The notes under the pieces were generated by a model. The model was not told the origin of the DNA. It saw only the letters and a list, made by a program, of their open reading frames with translations, and ran no database searches. The position numbers were made by a program, and so were the translations under genes. This document shows, piece after piece, positions 1 to 7,558 of a stretch of 64,000 nucleotides of DNA (within the stretch, counting starts at the first letter, position 1; each line of letters begins with the position of its first letter). The DNA is taken from the NCBI GenBank assembly GCA_016213325.1, contig JACRAY010000026.1, positions 211,599 to 275,598 of the forward strand, read 5' to 3'. This stretch comes from Burkholderiales bacterium (lineage in GTDB: Bacteria > Pseudomonadota > Gammaproteobacteria > Burkholderiales > Burkholderiaceae_C).

Positions 1-1
1 T

Positions 2-256
2 GCGCCCATCACGCACGAGGGCGAGCTGTGCAGCTTCGACGCATTGCTGAAAGCCTTCGACCTGCACGACCCGGCGCTCGACCGGCTGGCGCAGGTGGTG
101 CGTGGGGCCGATACCGGCCGGCTCGACCTGGCAGCGCAGTCGGCCGGACTGCTGGCCATCTCGCAAGGGCTTTCGCACCTCCATGCCGATGATCACGCCA
201 TGTTGCAGGCCGCATTGCCGGTGTACGACGCGCTGTATGCGTGGTGCCGGCTATGA
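2..256 (+). CDS. ChrB-like protein, C-terminal fragment (5' end outside window)
   Basis: An open frame enters from the left edge and stops at 254-256. The visible 84 residues run from a PITHEGELCSF stretch to an HADDHAMLQAALPVYDALYAW ending, which resembles the C-terminal domain of ChrB-type chromate resistance proteins. In that family the domain sits downstream of a regulatory or ABC-like N-terminal part. The next gene on the same strand is a chromate transporter, which fits a chrB-chrA pair. A palindromic repeat pair separates the two genes. The N-terminal part cannot be judged from here. Confidence 0.7.
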   Translation, partial: APITHEGELCSFDALLKAFDLHDPALDRLAQVVRGADTGRLDLAAQSAGLLAISQGLSHLHADDHAMLQAALPVYDALYAWCRL

Positions 257-272
257 GGTGGGGACGGAGCCA

Positions 273-344
273 GCTGGGGTTTCACCCCAGCCTGCGGCCA
301 CCGGGCGGCGGCGCGTGCCTTGTAGGCTGGGGTGAAACCCCAGC
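273..344. repeat. Inverted pair of GCTGGGGT-N3-ACCCCAGC palindromes (family A, copies 1-2)
   Basis: Copy 1 (273-295) reads GCTGGGGT-TTC-ACCCCAGC followed by CTGC. Copy 2 (322-344) reads GTAG then GCTGGGGT-GAA-ACCCCAGC. The copies point at each other across 26 bases, as in a REP/BIME doublet. Each has 8-base perfect arms and a 3-base loop, and the asymmetric GTAGG tail defines orientation. The same unit recurs near 7.7, 32.1 and 57.9 kb. There is no T-tract. Confidence 0.9.
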
Positions 345-353
345 AGGCATGCG

Positions 354-1682
354 ATGACGCCCGTCACCTTCACCGAAGCCCTGAAGTTCTGGCTGAAGCT
401 GGGCTTCATCAGCTTCGGCGGGCCGGCCGGGCAGATCGCGATCATGCACCGCGAGCTGGTGGAGCAGAAGCGCTGGATCTCCGAGCGGCGCTTCCTGCAC
501 GCGCTCAACTACTGCATGGTGCTGCCCGGCCCCGAGGCGCAGCAACTCGCCACCTACATCGGCTGGCTGATGCACCGCACCTGGGGCGGCATCGCGGCCG
601 GCGGGCTGTTCGTGCTGCCGTCGCTGTTCATCCTGGTGGCGTTGAGCTGGGTCTACGTGCGCTTCGGCGAAGTGCCGTGGGTAGCGGGCCTGTTCTACGG
701 CATCAAGCCGGCGGTGGCGGCGATCGTGCTGCATGCCGTGTGGCGCATCGGCAGCCGCACGCTGAAGCATCCGGCAAAGACGCCGCTGCTGTGGGTGATC
801 GCGCTGGCGAGCTTCGTCGCCATCGCGATCCTGCACATCCCCTTCCCGTGGGTCGTGCTGGCGGCGGCGCTCGCCGGCGCGCTGGGTGGCAAGTACGCGC
901 CTGCGCAGTTTGCCGTTGGCGGCGGCCACGCGGCCTCGGACAAGTCGTGGGGACCGGCGCTGGTCGACGACCACACGCCGACGCCCGAGCACGCCCTGTT
1001 CACGAAGCGGCGGCTGGCGAAGGTGGTGGTCGCCGGTGCGCTGCTGTGGCTGCTGCCTATGGGTGTGCTGGTGGCCACGCACGGCTGGGACGCCACGCTC
1101 ACGCAAATGGGCTGGTTCTTCACCAAGGCGGCGCTGCTCACCTTCGGCGGCGCCTACGCGGTGTTGCCCTATGTGTACCAGGGGGCGGTGGAGCATTACC
1201 AGTGGCTGACCGGGCCGCAGATGATCGACGGCCTGGCGCTGGGCGAAACCACGCCCGGCCCGCTCATCATGGTGGTGGCCTTCGTCGGCTTCGTCGGCGG
1301 CTGGGCGAAGCAGGTGCTGGGGCCCGACATGCTGTTCATGGGCGCGGCGCTCGCCGCCACCGTCGTCACCTGGTTCACCTTTTTGCCTTCGTTCCTGTTC
1401 ATCCTGGCCGGCGGGCCGCTGGTGGAGACCACGCACGGCAAGTTGAAGTTCACCGCGCCGCTCACCGCCATCACCGCGGCGGTGGTCGGCGTGATCGGCT
1501 CGCTGGCCCTGTTCTTCCTGGTGCACATCGCGCGGCGCGCCGACGGCGGCTTCGACTTCGTCGCGTTGCTGATTGCAGCGGCGGCCGCCGTGGCGCTGTT
1601 CCGCTTCAAGCTGGGCGTGATCCCGGTGATCGCCGGCAGCGCGCTCGCGGGTATGCTGTTGCGGCTGGGCGGCATCGCCTGA
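354..1682 (+). CDS. chrA: Chromate transporter ChrA (two-domain CHR family)
   Basis: A 442-residue inner-membrane protein of the CHR superfamily, which exports chromate from the cytoplasm. Two homologous halves are visible. The N-terminal half has FWLKLGFISFGGPAGQ near residue 12 and VLPGPEAQQLATYIGW near residue 60. The C-terminal half repeats the pattern with FTKAALLTFGGAYAVLPY and LGETTPGPLIMVVAFVGF. Many hydrophobic spans lie between. The length suits the long bidomain ChrA class. The ATG at 354 follows the repeat pair directly. The upstream chrB-like fragment suggests a chromate-resistance unit, and sulfate or another oxyanion remains possible. Confidence 0.93.
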   Translation: MTPVTFTEALKFWLKLGFISFGGPAGQIAIMHRELVEQKRWISERRFLHALNYCMVLPGPEAQQLATYIGWLMHRTWGGIAAGGLFVLPSLFILVALSWVYVRFGEVPWVAGLFYGIKPAVAAIVLHAVWRIGSRTLKHPAKTPLLWVIALASFVAIAILHIPFPWVVLAAALAGALGGKYAPAQFAVGGGHAASDKSWGPALVDDHTPTPEHALFTKRRLAKVVVAGALLWLLPMGVLVATHGWDATLTQMGWFFTKAALLTFGGAYAVLPYVYQGAVEHYQWLTGPQMIDGLALGETTPGPLIMVVAFVGFVGGWAKQVLGPDMLFMGAALAATVVTWFTFLPSFLFILAGGPLVETTHGKLKFTAPLTAITAAVVGVIGSLALFFLVHIARRADGGFDFVALLIAAAAAVALFRFKLGVIPVIAGSALAGMLLRLGGIA

Positions 1683-1694
1683 GGAGTGGTCACC

Positions 1695-1775
1695 ATGAAC
1701 GTGCTCGAACGGCTGGTCCTTACCTGGCCCGCGGCCTGCATCCGCGAGAACCCCGATGCCCAGGTTCGCCGCTAA
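1695..1775 (+). CDS. Possible 26-residue leader ORF overlapping the start of hyi
   Basis: An ATG at 1695 sits behind a good ribosome site (GAGGAG, 1681-1686) and opens a 26-codon frame ending TAA at 1773-1775, overlapping the first 20 bases of hyi in another frame. hyi itself has no obvious ribosome site directly before its ATG. The short frame could couple translation into hyi or could be a remnant. No similarity is recognised and it may not be a gene. Confidence 0.25.
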   Translation: MNVLERLVLTWPAACIRENPDAQVRR

Positions 1776-2517
1776 CCTGTCGATGCTCTACCCGGAGCAT
1801 GCCTTCCTCGACCGCTTCGAGGCGGCCGCGCGCGACGGCTTCGAGGCGGTCGAGTTCATGTTCCCGTACGAGTTCGAGGCGCGCGAAATTGCTGCCCGAT
1901 TGAAGGGCAACGGCCTGCAGCAGGTGCTGTTCAACGGCCCGCCGGGCGAAGGCACCGAACGCGGGCTGGCCAGCGTACCGGGCCGCGAGGCGGCGTTCCG
2001 CGCATCGATCGCGCTGGCGCTGCGCTACGCCGAGATGCTGGACTGCCCACGCATCCACGTGATGGCAGGCCTCGACGGGCAACGCGAGACCTACGTGGCC
2101 AACCTGCGCTGGGCGGCGCAGCAGGCGCGCGGGGTCGACCTGCTGCTGGAGCCGATCAACACGCGCGACGTCCCGGGCTACTTCCTCAACCGGCAGGACC
2201 GGGCCCATGAGGTGGTGGAGGAAATCGGCGCGCCCAACGTCAAGGTGCAGATGGACCTGTACCACTGCCAGATCGTGGAGGGCGACGTCGCCACGAAGAT
2301 CCGGCGCTACCTGCCGACGGGGCGGGTAGGCCACATGCAGGTTGCGGGGGTGCCGCAGCGCCACGAGCCGAACCTCGGCGAGCTGAACTACCCGTACCTG
2401 TTCGAGGTGATCGACGAGACCGGCTACGACGGCTGGGTCGGCTGCGAATACCGGCCGGCCGGCGGCACCAGCGCAGGGTTGGACTGGCTCAGGCGCTGGC
2501 GGGCTTCTCGCGCTTGA
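1756..2517 (+). CDS. hyi: Hydroxypyruvate isomerase family protein
   Basis: A 253-residue TIM-barrel protein that in this family interconverts hydroxypyruvate and tartronate semialdehyde in glyoxylate metabolism. The N-terminus ([20 protein letters not shown], then [13 protein letters not shown]) is typical. Acidic active-site segments are visible as LLEPINTRD near residue 135, QMDLYHCQ near 175, and [16 protein letters not shown] at the end. It follows chrA on the same strand with a possible short leader ORF between. Its 3' end overlaps the convergent DUF421 gene by 29 bases. Related sugar isomerases share the fold, so the exact substrate is inferred. Confidence 0.88.
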   Translation: MPRFAANLSMLYPEHAFLDRFEAAARDGFEAVEFMFPYEFEAREIAARLKGNGLQQVLFNGPPGEGTERGLASVPGREAAFRASIALALRYAEMLDCPRIHVMAGLDGQRETYVANLRWAAQQARGVDLLLEPINTRDVPGYFLNRQDRAHEVVEEIGAPNVKVQMDLYHCQIVEGDVATKIRRYLPTGRVGHMQVAGVPQRHEPNLGELNYPYLFEVIDETGYDGWVGCEYRPAGGTSAGLDWLRRWRASRA

Positions 2518-2965
2518 GGATGCTGATCTTGCCGTCGGCTTCCAGCACCGCCATGTGCATGTCCTCGATGGCGCAGTTGTTCTCGCGCAGTGCCTGTTCG
2601 AACTCCGACACCGACACGCGCTCGCGCTTCAATGTGTCGCGGTAGACCTCGCCGTCGCGGCCGATCAGCACGGGGCGGCCTTCGATCAGGGCATCGGCCG
2701 AGCCGCTGCGCGACGTGAGGTAGCCGATGACCACGTTGATGACGATCAGCGTGGCCGCGGCGATCAGCCCGCCGGCCAGCGACGCGTCCTGCCCGTTGAC
2801 CGAGCCGCTGACCGCCTCGGCCAGCAGCATCACCACCACCAGGTCGAACGGCGTGAACTGGCCGATGGAGCGCTTGCCGGTCAGGCGCACCAGCACGAGC
2901 AGGGCCGCATACACGACGCCGGCGCGCACGACGAATTCCCACCAGGGGTGCTGCATCTCGAACAT
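2489..2965 (-). CDS. DUF421 (YetF/YcaP-like) membrane protein
   Basis: A 158-residue protein with about three N-terminal hydrophobic helices ([54 protein letters not shown]) and a soluble C-terminal domain ([15 protein letters not shown] near residue 90). That order is characteristic of the DUF421/YetF family, whose function is unknown. The start at 2965 puts the first helix at the N-terminus; the open frame extends much further upstream but only as a shadow of yigZ. It converges on hyi, overlapping by 29 bases. Confidence 0.82.
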   Translation of the reverse strand: MFEMQHPWWEFVVRAGVVYAALLVLVRLTGKRSIGQFTPFDLVVVMLLAEAVSGSVNGQDASLAGGLIAAATLIVINVVIGYLTSRSGSADALIEGRPVLIGRDGEVYRDTLKRERVSVSEFEQALRENNCAIEDMHMAVLEADGKISILKREKPASA

Positions 2966-2992
2966 GGGGCCAGTGGAGCATAGTCTCGCCTG

Positions 2993-3640
2993 ATGCCGCA
3001 ATCCCTCGCCTCGGCCGTGCAGTACGAGCTCATCATCAAGAAGAGCCGGTTCCTCGCGTGCGTGCGGCCGGTGCCCGACCGTGCCGCCGCACTGGCCGAG
3101 GTGGCGCGGCTGCGCGCCGAGCACCCCGATGCGGCCCATGTCTGCTGGGCGTTGCTGGCCGGCGGGCAGTCGGCCGCCAACGACGACGGCGAGCCCGGCG
3201 GCACCGCGGGCCGCCCGATGCTCGAGGTGCTGCGCCACCAGGACCTGGACGGCGTGCTGGCGACGGTGGTGCGCTACTTCGGCGGCATCAAGCTCGGCGC
3301 CGGCGGACTGGTGCGCGCCTACACCGACGCGGTGGCGCAGGCGCTGCTGCATGCCGAGAAGATACCGCTGGTGCGCACGGTGCAGTTGCAGTGCGCGGTG
3401 CCGTATTCGATGGAGGGGCTGGTGCGGCGGATGTTGCAGAAGGCGGGGGCTGACCTGCTGGCAGTCCGGCACGAGGACGAAGTGCACTTCACCTTTGCCG
3501 TGGGTGAGCCGGAAAGCGCCGGCTTTCGCGCGGCACTGGGCGAGGCCGGGCAGGGCCAGCTCAAGTGGCTGCCTACGACGGTCGCAACTGCTTCAACATC
3601 TCCATCGCCGCCGCCGGGTTCTTCTCCTTCGCGCCGCTGA
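2993..3640 (+). CDS. YigZ/IMPACT family protein (UPF0029)
   Basis: A 215-residue protein with the UPF0029 core: KKSRFLACVRPV near residue 16, the DDGEPGGTAGRPMLEVL block near residue 64, and VRYFGGIKLGAGGLVRAY near residue 92. The bacterial family resembles the yeast/mammal translational regulator IMPACT; its bacterial role is not settled. The recognisable protein ends around QLKWLPTT (near residue 192). The last ~23 residues are Ser/Pro-rich and lie over the 3' end of the convergent DUF72 gene (68-base overlap), so the tail may be recent read-through. Confidence 0.9.
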   Translation: MPQSLASAVQYELIIKKSRFLACVRPVPDRAAALAEVARLRAEHPDAAHVCWALLAGGQSAANDDGEPGGTAGRPMLEVLRHQDLDGVLATVVRYFGGIKLGAGGLVRAYTDAVAQALLHAEKIPLVRTVQLQCAVPYSMEGLVRRMLQKAGADLLAVRHEDEVHFTFAVGEPESAGFRAALGEAGQGQLKWLPTTVATASTSPSPPPGSSPSRR

Positions 3641-4355
3641 TGAAGAACATGAACACCTCCTTCGCCGGCCCCTGCTCGACCCACGCCCGGGCACCGGCCG
3701 CCCACTTCTGCAACTCGCTGGCCGCGTAGCCGGTCGGCACATCCGCCGCGCTGCGCATCAGCCGCAGGTAGGCGATGTCGCTGCCGGCATCGGCGAGCGA
3801 CGGGTAATCGTCCGAGTCGGCATGGACCGTGGCCACGCCGTGCGAACGCGCGAGGTCCAGGTATTCCTCGCAGGCAAAGCTGGCATGGCGCGGCTCCAGC
3901 ACGTGGTGCAGCGGCCGGCCCGCCACTTCCTTGGGCAGCAGCGAGAAGAAGCCGCCCACCTGCACCGGGTCGAACCGGGTGCTGGGCATCAACTGCCACA
4001 CGATGGGGCCGAGCCGGTCGCGCAGTTCGGCGATGCCGCTGTTCACGAAGCGCTCGATGGACTCGCCCGCCGTCGCCAGTTCGCGGCGGTGCGTGCTGAA
4101 GCGGTGCGCCTTCAGCGAAAACACGAAACCCTCGGGCGTCTCGTCGCGCCACTTGGCATAGTGCGCGGGCTTGAACGTGCTGTAGAACGTGCCGTTGATC
4201 TCGATGGCGGTGAGCTGGCGGCTCGCGTAGTGCAGTTCCTGCGCGTGCTTGAGCCCGGCCGGGTAGAAGTTGTTGCGCCACGGCTCGAAGGTCCAGCCGC
4301 CTACCCCGACATGAATACGTCGGGCTTCCGAATTCTCGACGTGAATCCGCTGCAT
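3573..4355 (-). CDS. DUF72 (YecE-like) protein
   Basis: A 260-residue TIM-barrel-like protein of the DUF72 family, function unknown. Hallmarks are HVGVGGWTFEPWRNNFYP near the N-terminus, an EINGTFYSTFKPAHYAKW block, FVFSLKAHRFSTH, and GPIVWQLMPSTRFD. The start at 4355 is chosen because the domain begins about 13 residues later; the longer open frame upstream shadows the next gene. The stop of the neighbouring glycosyltransferase-like gene is 2 bases away, so the two are probably co-transcribed. Confidence 0.88.
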   Translation of the reverse strand: MQRIHVENSEARRIHVGVGGWTFEPWRNNFYPAGLKHAQELHYASRQLTAIEINGTFYSTFKPAHYAKWRDETPEGFVFSLKAHRFSTHRRELATAGESIERFVNSGIAELRDRLGPIVWQLMPSTRFDPVQVGGFFSLLPKEVAGRPLHHVLEPRHASFACEEYLDLARSHGVATVHADSDDYPSLADAGSDIAYLRLMRSAADVPTGYAASELQKWAAGARAWVEQGPAKEVFMFFISGAKEKNPAAAMEMLKQLRPS

Positions 4356-4357
4356 GC

Positions 4358-5068
4358 TCACCTTCCGTTCAGGTCGTACCAGACCGCGTCCTGCGGTTCG
4401 GTGTAGCCGCGGCGTTTCGCGGCGGACTCGCGCAGGTCGGCGTCGGCATTGATCGCCAGCCCCACGCGGAACTGTTCCACCGGCAGGCCCTGCTGGTGCA
4501 GCAATTCGCCCAGCACCATGTCGCCGCCGTTGTGCTGCAGCTCCGGCCCCGGCCAGTCCCACTGCCGCAGCAAGGCCAGCGGCGCCACCACCCAGCCGCC
4601 GGTGTTGAACAGCACGTCGTCGGGGATGTCGCGGCCGGTGTACCAAGGCTGCAGGCGGATCCACTCCTTCTGCTGCGGCGTGAGGCGCTGCGCGTACACC
4701 GAGCCGAGCGAGCCTGCCGTCTGCGCCACGCGCGCAGCCACCTGGGCGAGCCAGCGCCCGGCGTGCGTGCCGGGCATCAGGCAGGTATCGTCGTCGAACC
4801 ACATCAGGTGCGTGGCGTCGCCCGAGTACTCGTGCACCAGCCGCCGCATCATCGGGAACTTGTAGATCTGCGGGTTGGCCTCGATGCGGGCTATGCCGGC
4901 CGGCAACGCCGCGTCGATGGCTGCGCGGGCGGCGGGCGACACCTCGTTCAGGCCGATGCGCACGTCGACCTGCCCGGTCAGCCACAGGGCGCGCAGCGTG
5001 GCCGCGCACCGCTGCGCGAGCTGCGGGTAATCACCGTAGAACAAAGCACAAACGAGGAACTTCACCAA
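4358..5068 (-). CDS. Glycosyltransferase-like protein of unknown substrate
   Basis: A 236-residue soluble protein. It starts MVKFLVCALFYGDYPQLAQRC, a nucleotide-sugar-transferase-like first strand, and carries a DxD-like acidic cluster (HLMWFDDDTCLMPG, near residue 90) as in GT-A fold glycosyltransferases. Later segments include NTGGWVVAPLALLRQWDWP and QHNGGDMVLGELLHQQG. No signal peptide or membrane helix is seen. It lies immediately upstream of the DUF72 gene on the same strand. The GT-A assignment rests on the DxD pattern and fold-like spacing, so donor and acceptor are unknown. Confidence 0.6.
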   Translation of the reverse strand: MVKFLVCALFYGDYPQLAQRCAATLRALWLTGQVDVRIGLNEVSPAARAAIDAALPAGIARIEANPQIYKFPMMRRLVHEYSGDATHLMWFDDDTCLMPGTHAGRWLAQVAARVAQTAGSLGSVYAQRLTPQQKEWIRLQPWYTGRDIPDDVLFNTGGWVVAPLALLRQWDWPGPELQHNGGDMVLGELLHQQGLPVEQFRVGLAINADADLRESAAKRRGYTEPQDAVWYDLNGR

Positions 5069-5129
5069 GGCTCAGGGTCTCCGGGTGAGCATCGTAGCCG
5101 AGCCATGGCACGCGCAGTACAGTGCAGGC

Positions 5130-6587
5130 ATGAACACCACTGACACTCCCGTGCTGGACAGCGCTGCCGTCCTGCAACAGGTCACCGGCCAATGGGACCG
5201 CGACATCGTGCGCCAGCTCACCGGCTACATCGAGATCCCCGCCAAGTCGCCGGGCTTCGACGCCGAATGGTCGCAGCGCGGGCTGCTGGAAACCGTGGCG
5301 CGCAATGCCGCGAGCTGGGTCGAGGCGCAGAAGGTCGAAGGCCTCAAGCTCGAGATCGTGCGCCTGCCGGGCCGCACGCCGCTGATCTTCTTCGAGATCC
5401 CGTCCACGCGCGAAGGCAGTACCCAGACCTGCCTGATGTACGGCCACCTCGACAAGCAGCCCGAGTTCAACGGCTGGCGCAATGACCTGGGGCCGTGGAC
5501 GCCGAAGTACGAGGACGGCAAGCTGTACGGCCGCGGCGGCGCCGACGACGGCTACGCGGTGTACGCGTCCATCGCGGCGGTGCAGGCGCTCAAGGCCAAC
5601 GGCGGCACGCACCCGCGCATCGTCGGCATGATCGAGACCTGCGAGGAGTCGGGCTCGTACGACCTGCTGCCGTACGTCGATGCACTGCGGGGCCGCCTGG
5701 GCGACGTGGCGCTGGTGATCTGCCTCGACTCGGGCGCCGGCAACTACGACCAGCTGTGGCTGACCACCTCGCTGCGCGGCATGGCCAGCGGCACGCTGAA
5801 GGTGGAGATCCTCACCGAGGGCGTTCACTCCGGCGACGCCTCCGGCCTGGTGCCGTCCAGTTTTCGCATCATGCGGCAGGTGCTGGACCGGCTGGAGGAC
5901 AGCAAGACCGGGCGGCTGCTGCCCGCCAGCTTCCACTGCGAGGTGCCGGCCGAACGTTACGCGCAGGCGAAAGCCACGGCGGCCATCCTCGGCGAAGAGG
6001 TTTACAAGCGCTTCCCGTGGGTGCACGCCGACTGCGAAGGCGGCTCGCAGCCGGCGCTGCCGACCTCCACCGACCCGGTGCAGGCGCTGGTCAACCGCAC
6101 CTGGACGCCCACGCTGTCGGTTACCGGCGCCGAAGGCTTTCCCGCGCTGCAGGACGCCGGCAACGTGCTGCGGCCCTACACCGCGTTCAAGCTGTCGCTG
6201 CGGCTGCCGCCGCTGATCGACGCCGGCTCGGCCGTCGAGGAACTGAAGGCGCTGCTGGAAGACAACGCGCCCTACAACGCCAGGGTCACTTTCCAGGCCG
6301 GCAGCGCCTCGTCGGGCTGGAACGCGCCCGAGACCGAGCCGTGGTTCGTGAAGGCGCTCAACACGGCGTCGCTGGCCCATTTCGGTGCGCCGGTCGGCTT
6401 CATCGGGCAGGGCGGCACCATCCCGCTGATGAACATGCTGAGCAAGGGCTTCCCGCGCGCCCAGATGATGGTGTGCGGCGTGCTGGGCCCCAAGAGCAAC
6501 GCGCACGGCCCCAACGAGTTCCTGCACGTGCCCTATGCCAAGCGGCTCACCGCGTCGGTGGCGGAAGTCATCGCGCAGATGCCGTGA
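5130..6587 (+). CDS. M20 family metallopeptidase (carnosinase/ArgE-DapE-like)
   Basis: A 485-residue two-zinc hydrolase of the M20 superfamily. Metal-site motifs appear in order: MYGHLDKQPEFNGW (about residue 107), GRGGADDGYAVYASI (about residue 134), the catalytic ETCEESGSYD (about residue 170), LDSGAGNYDQLW (about residue 197) and the late His in SNAHGPNEFLHV (about residue 460). A dimerisation insert lies between. The ATG at 5130 matches the start of recognisable sequence; an earlier in-frame ATG at 5085 is less likely. It is divergent from the glycosyltransferase-like gene across 61 bases. Substrate is probably a dipeptide or acylated amino acid. Confidence 0.9.
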   Translation: MNTTDTPVLDSAAVLQQVTGQWDRDIVRQLTGYIEIPAKSPGFDAEWSQRGLLETVARNAASWVEAQKVEGLKLEIVRLPGRTPLIFFEIPSTREGSTQTCLMYGHLDKQPEFNGWRNDLGPWTPKYEDGKLYGRGGADDGYAVYASIAAVQALKANGGTHPRIVGMIETCEESGSYDLLPYVDALRGRLGDVALVICLDSGAGNYDQLWLTTSLRGMASGTLKVEILTEGVHSGDASGLVPSSFRIMRQVLDRLEDSKTGRLLPASFHCEVPAERYAQAKATAAILGEEVYKRFPWVHADCEGGSQPALPTSTDPVQALVNRTWTPTLSVTGAEGFPALQDAGNVLRPYTAFKLSLRLPPLIDAGSAVEELKALLEDNAPYNARVTFQAGSASSGWNAPETEPWFVKALNTASLAHFGAPVGFIGQGGTIPLMNMLSKGFPRAQMMVCGVLGPKSNAHGPNEFLHVPYAKRLTASVAEVIAQMP

Positions 6588-6694
6588 ATGTGATTCCCGT
6601 CACATAAGCGATCCCGGCGAGCCGCGCCCTCCCCCAAGTTGGGGAGCGCCGGCAGTTGCGCGGCGGCTGCCGCAGCGCCATCATTGGCTGCTCC

Positions 6695-7555
6695 ATGAGC
6701 CAGACGGCCAGCGACTCCACTCTGTCGACCTATACAGCCAGCGACGGCGACAACCTCGCCGTGCAGGACTGGCCGTTGCCGGACGGCGTGGCGCTGCGCG
6801 GCGTGGTGGTGCTGGTGCATGGGCTGGGCGAGCACGCCTGGCGTTATGACCACGTGGCGCGGCGCCTGAACGACTGGGGTTTCGCGGTGCGCGGCTACGA
6901 CCAGTACGGCCACGGCGAGTCGGGCGGCGTGCGCGGCGCGCTGCCCACGCGCACCCGGCTGGTCGACGACCTGGCCGACCTGATCGACAGCACGCGCCTG
7001 CGCATGGAAGGCGACACGCCGCTGATCGTGCTGGGCCACAGCATGGGCGGGCTGGTGGCGGGCACGCTGGTGGCCATGCGCGAGCGCCTGGTCGACGGCC
7101 TGGTGCTCTCGTCACCCGCCCTGCAGGCCTGGCTGTCGCCGGTGCAGAAGATGCTGCTGAAGGTGGTGCCGCGCGTCGCGCCCAACTTCACGGTGGGCAA
7201 CGGGCTGAACCCGGACTTCCTGTCGCACGACCCGGCGGTGGTGGCCGCCTACAAGGCCGACCCGCGCGTGCACGACCGCATCTCGGGGCGGCTCGGCGCC
7301 TTCGTCGCCGGTGGCGGGCAGGCGGTGATCGACCGTGCGCCGCACTGGAAGGTGCCCACGCTGCTGATGTTTGCCGGCGCCGACCAGCTGGTGAACCCCG
7401 CCGGCAGCCGGGCCTTTGCGGCCGCTGCGCCGAAAGACCTGGTCACCGTGCGCTGCTTCGACGAGCACTTCCACGAAATCTTCAACGAGCTCGACGCCGA
7501 AGAGGTGTTCGAGATGCTGAGAGGGTGGCTGGACGAGAAGTTTCCGGCTGCGTAG
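6695..7555 (+). CDS. Alpha/beta hydrolase, monoacylglycerol-lipase-like
   Basis: A 286-residue cytoplasmic serine hydrolase. It shows the lipid-ester-hydrolase signature VLVHGLGEHAWRYDHVA, the GYDQYGHGESGG block, nucleophile elbow LGHSMGG, acid residue in FAGADQLVNPAG, and the terminal His in FDEHFHEIFNE. HGLGEH together with DEHFHEIFNE is typical of the bacterial monoglyceride lipase/lysophospholipase group (serine aminopeptidase S33 domain). The ATG at 6695 fits the family N-terminus. It converges on rsmE with only 3 bases between the stops. Confidence 0.9.
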   Translation: MSQTASDSTLSTYTASDGDNLAVQDWPLPDGVALRGVVVLVHGLGEHAWRYDHVARRLNDWGFAVRGYDQYGHGESGGVRGALPTRTRLVDDLADLIDSTRLRMEGDTPLIVLGHSMGGLVAGTLVAMRERLVDGLVLSSPALQAWLSPVQKMLLKVVPRVAPNFTVGNGLNPDFLSHDPAVVAAYKADPRVHDRISGRLGAFVAGGGQAVIDRAPHWKVPTLLMFAGADQLVNPAGSRAFAAAAPKDLVTVRCFDEHFHEIFNELDAEEVFEMLRGWLDEKFPAA

Positions 7556-7558
7556 CCC

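Noticed and set aside
273..344. Family A repeats as a CRISPR array or transcription terminators
   Set aside because: Copies are widely spread, inverted, with no regular spacers or cas genes; none is followed by a T-tract and one pair is inside a gene.
2966..3487. 332-residue version of the DUF421 protein
   Set aside because: The upstream part is a shadow of yigZ, rich in Gln/His/Arg, and DUF421 proteins begin with the first membrane helix seen after 2965.
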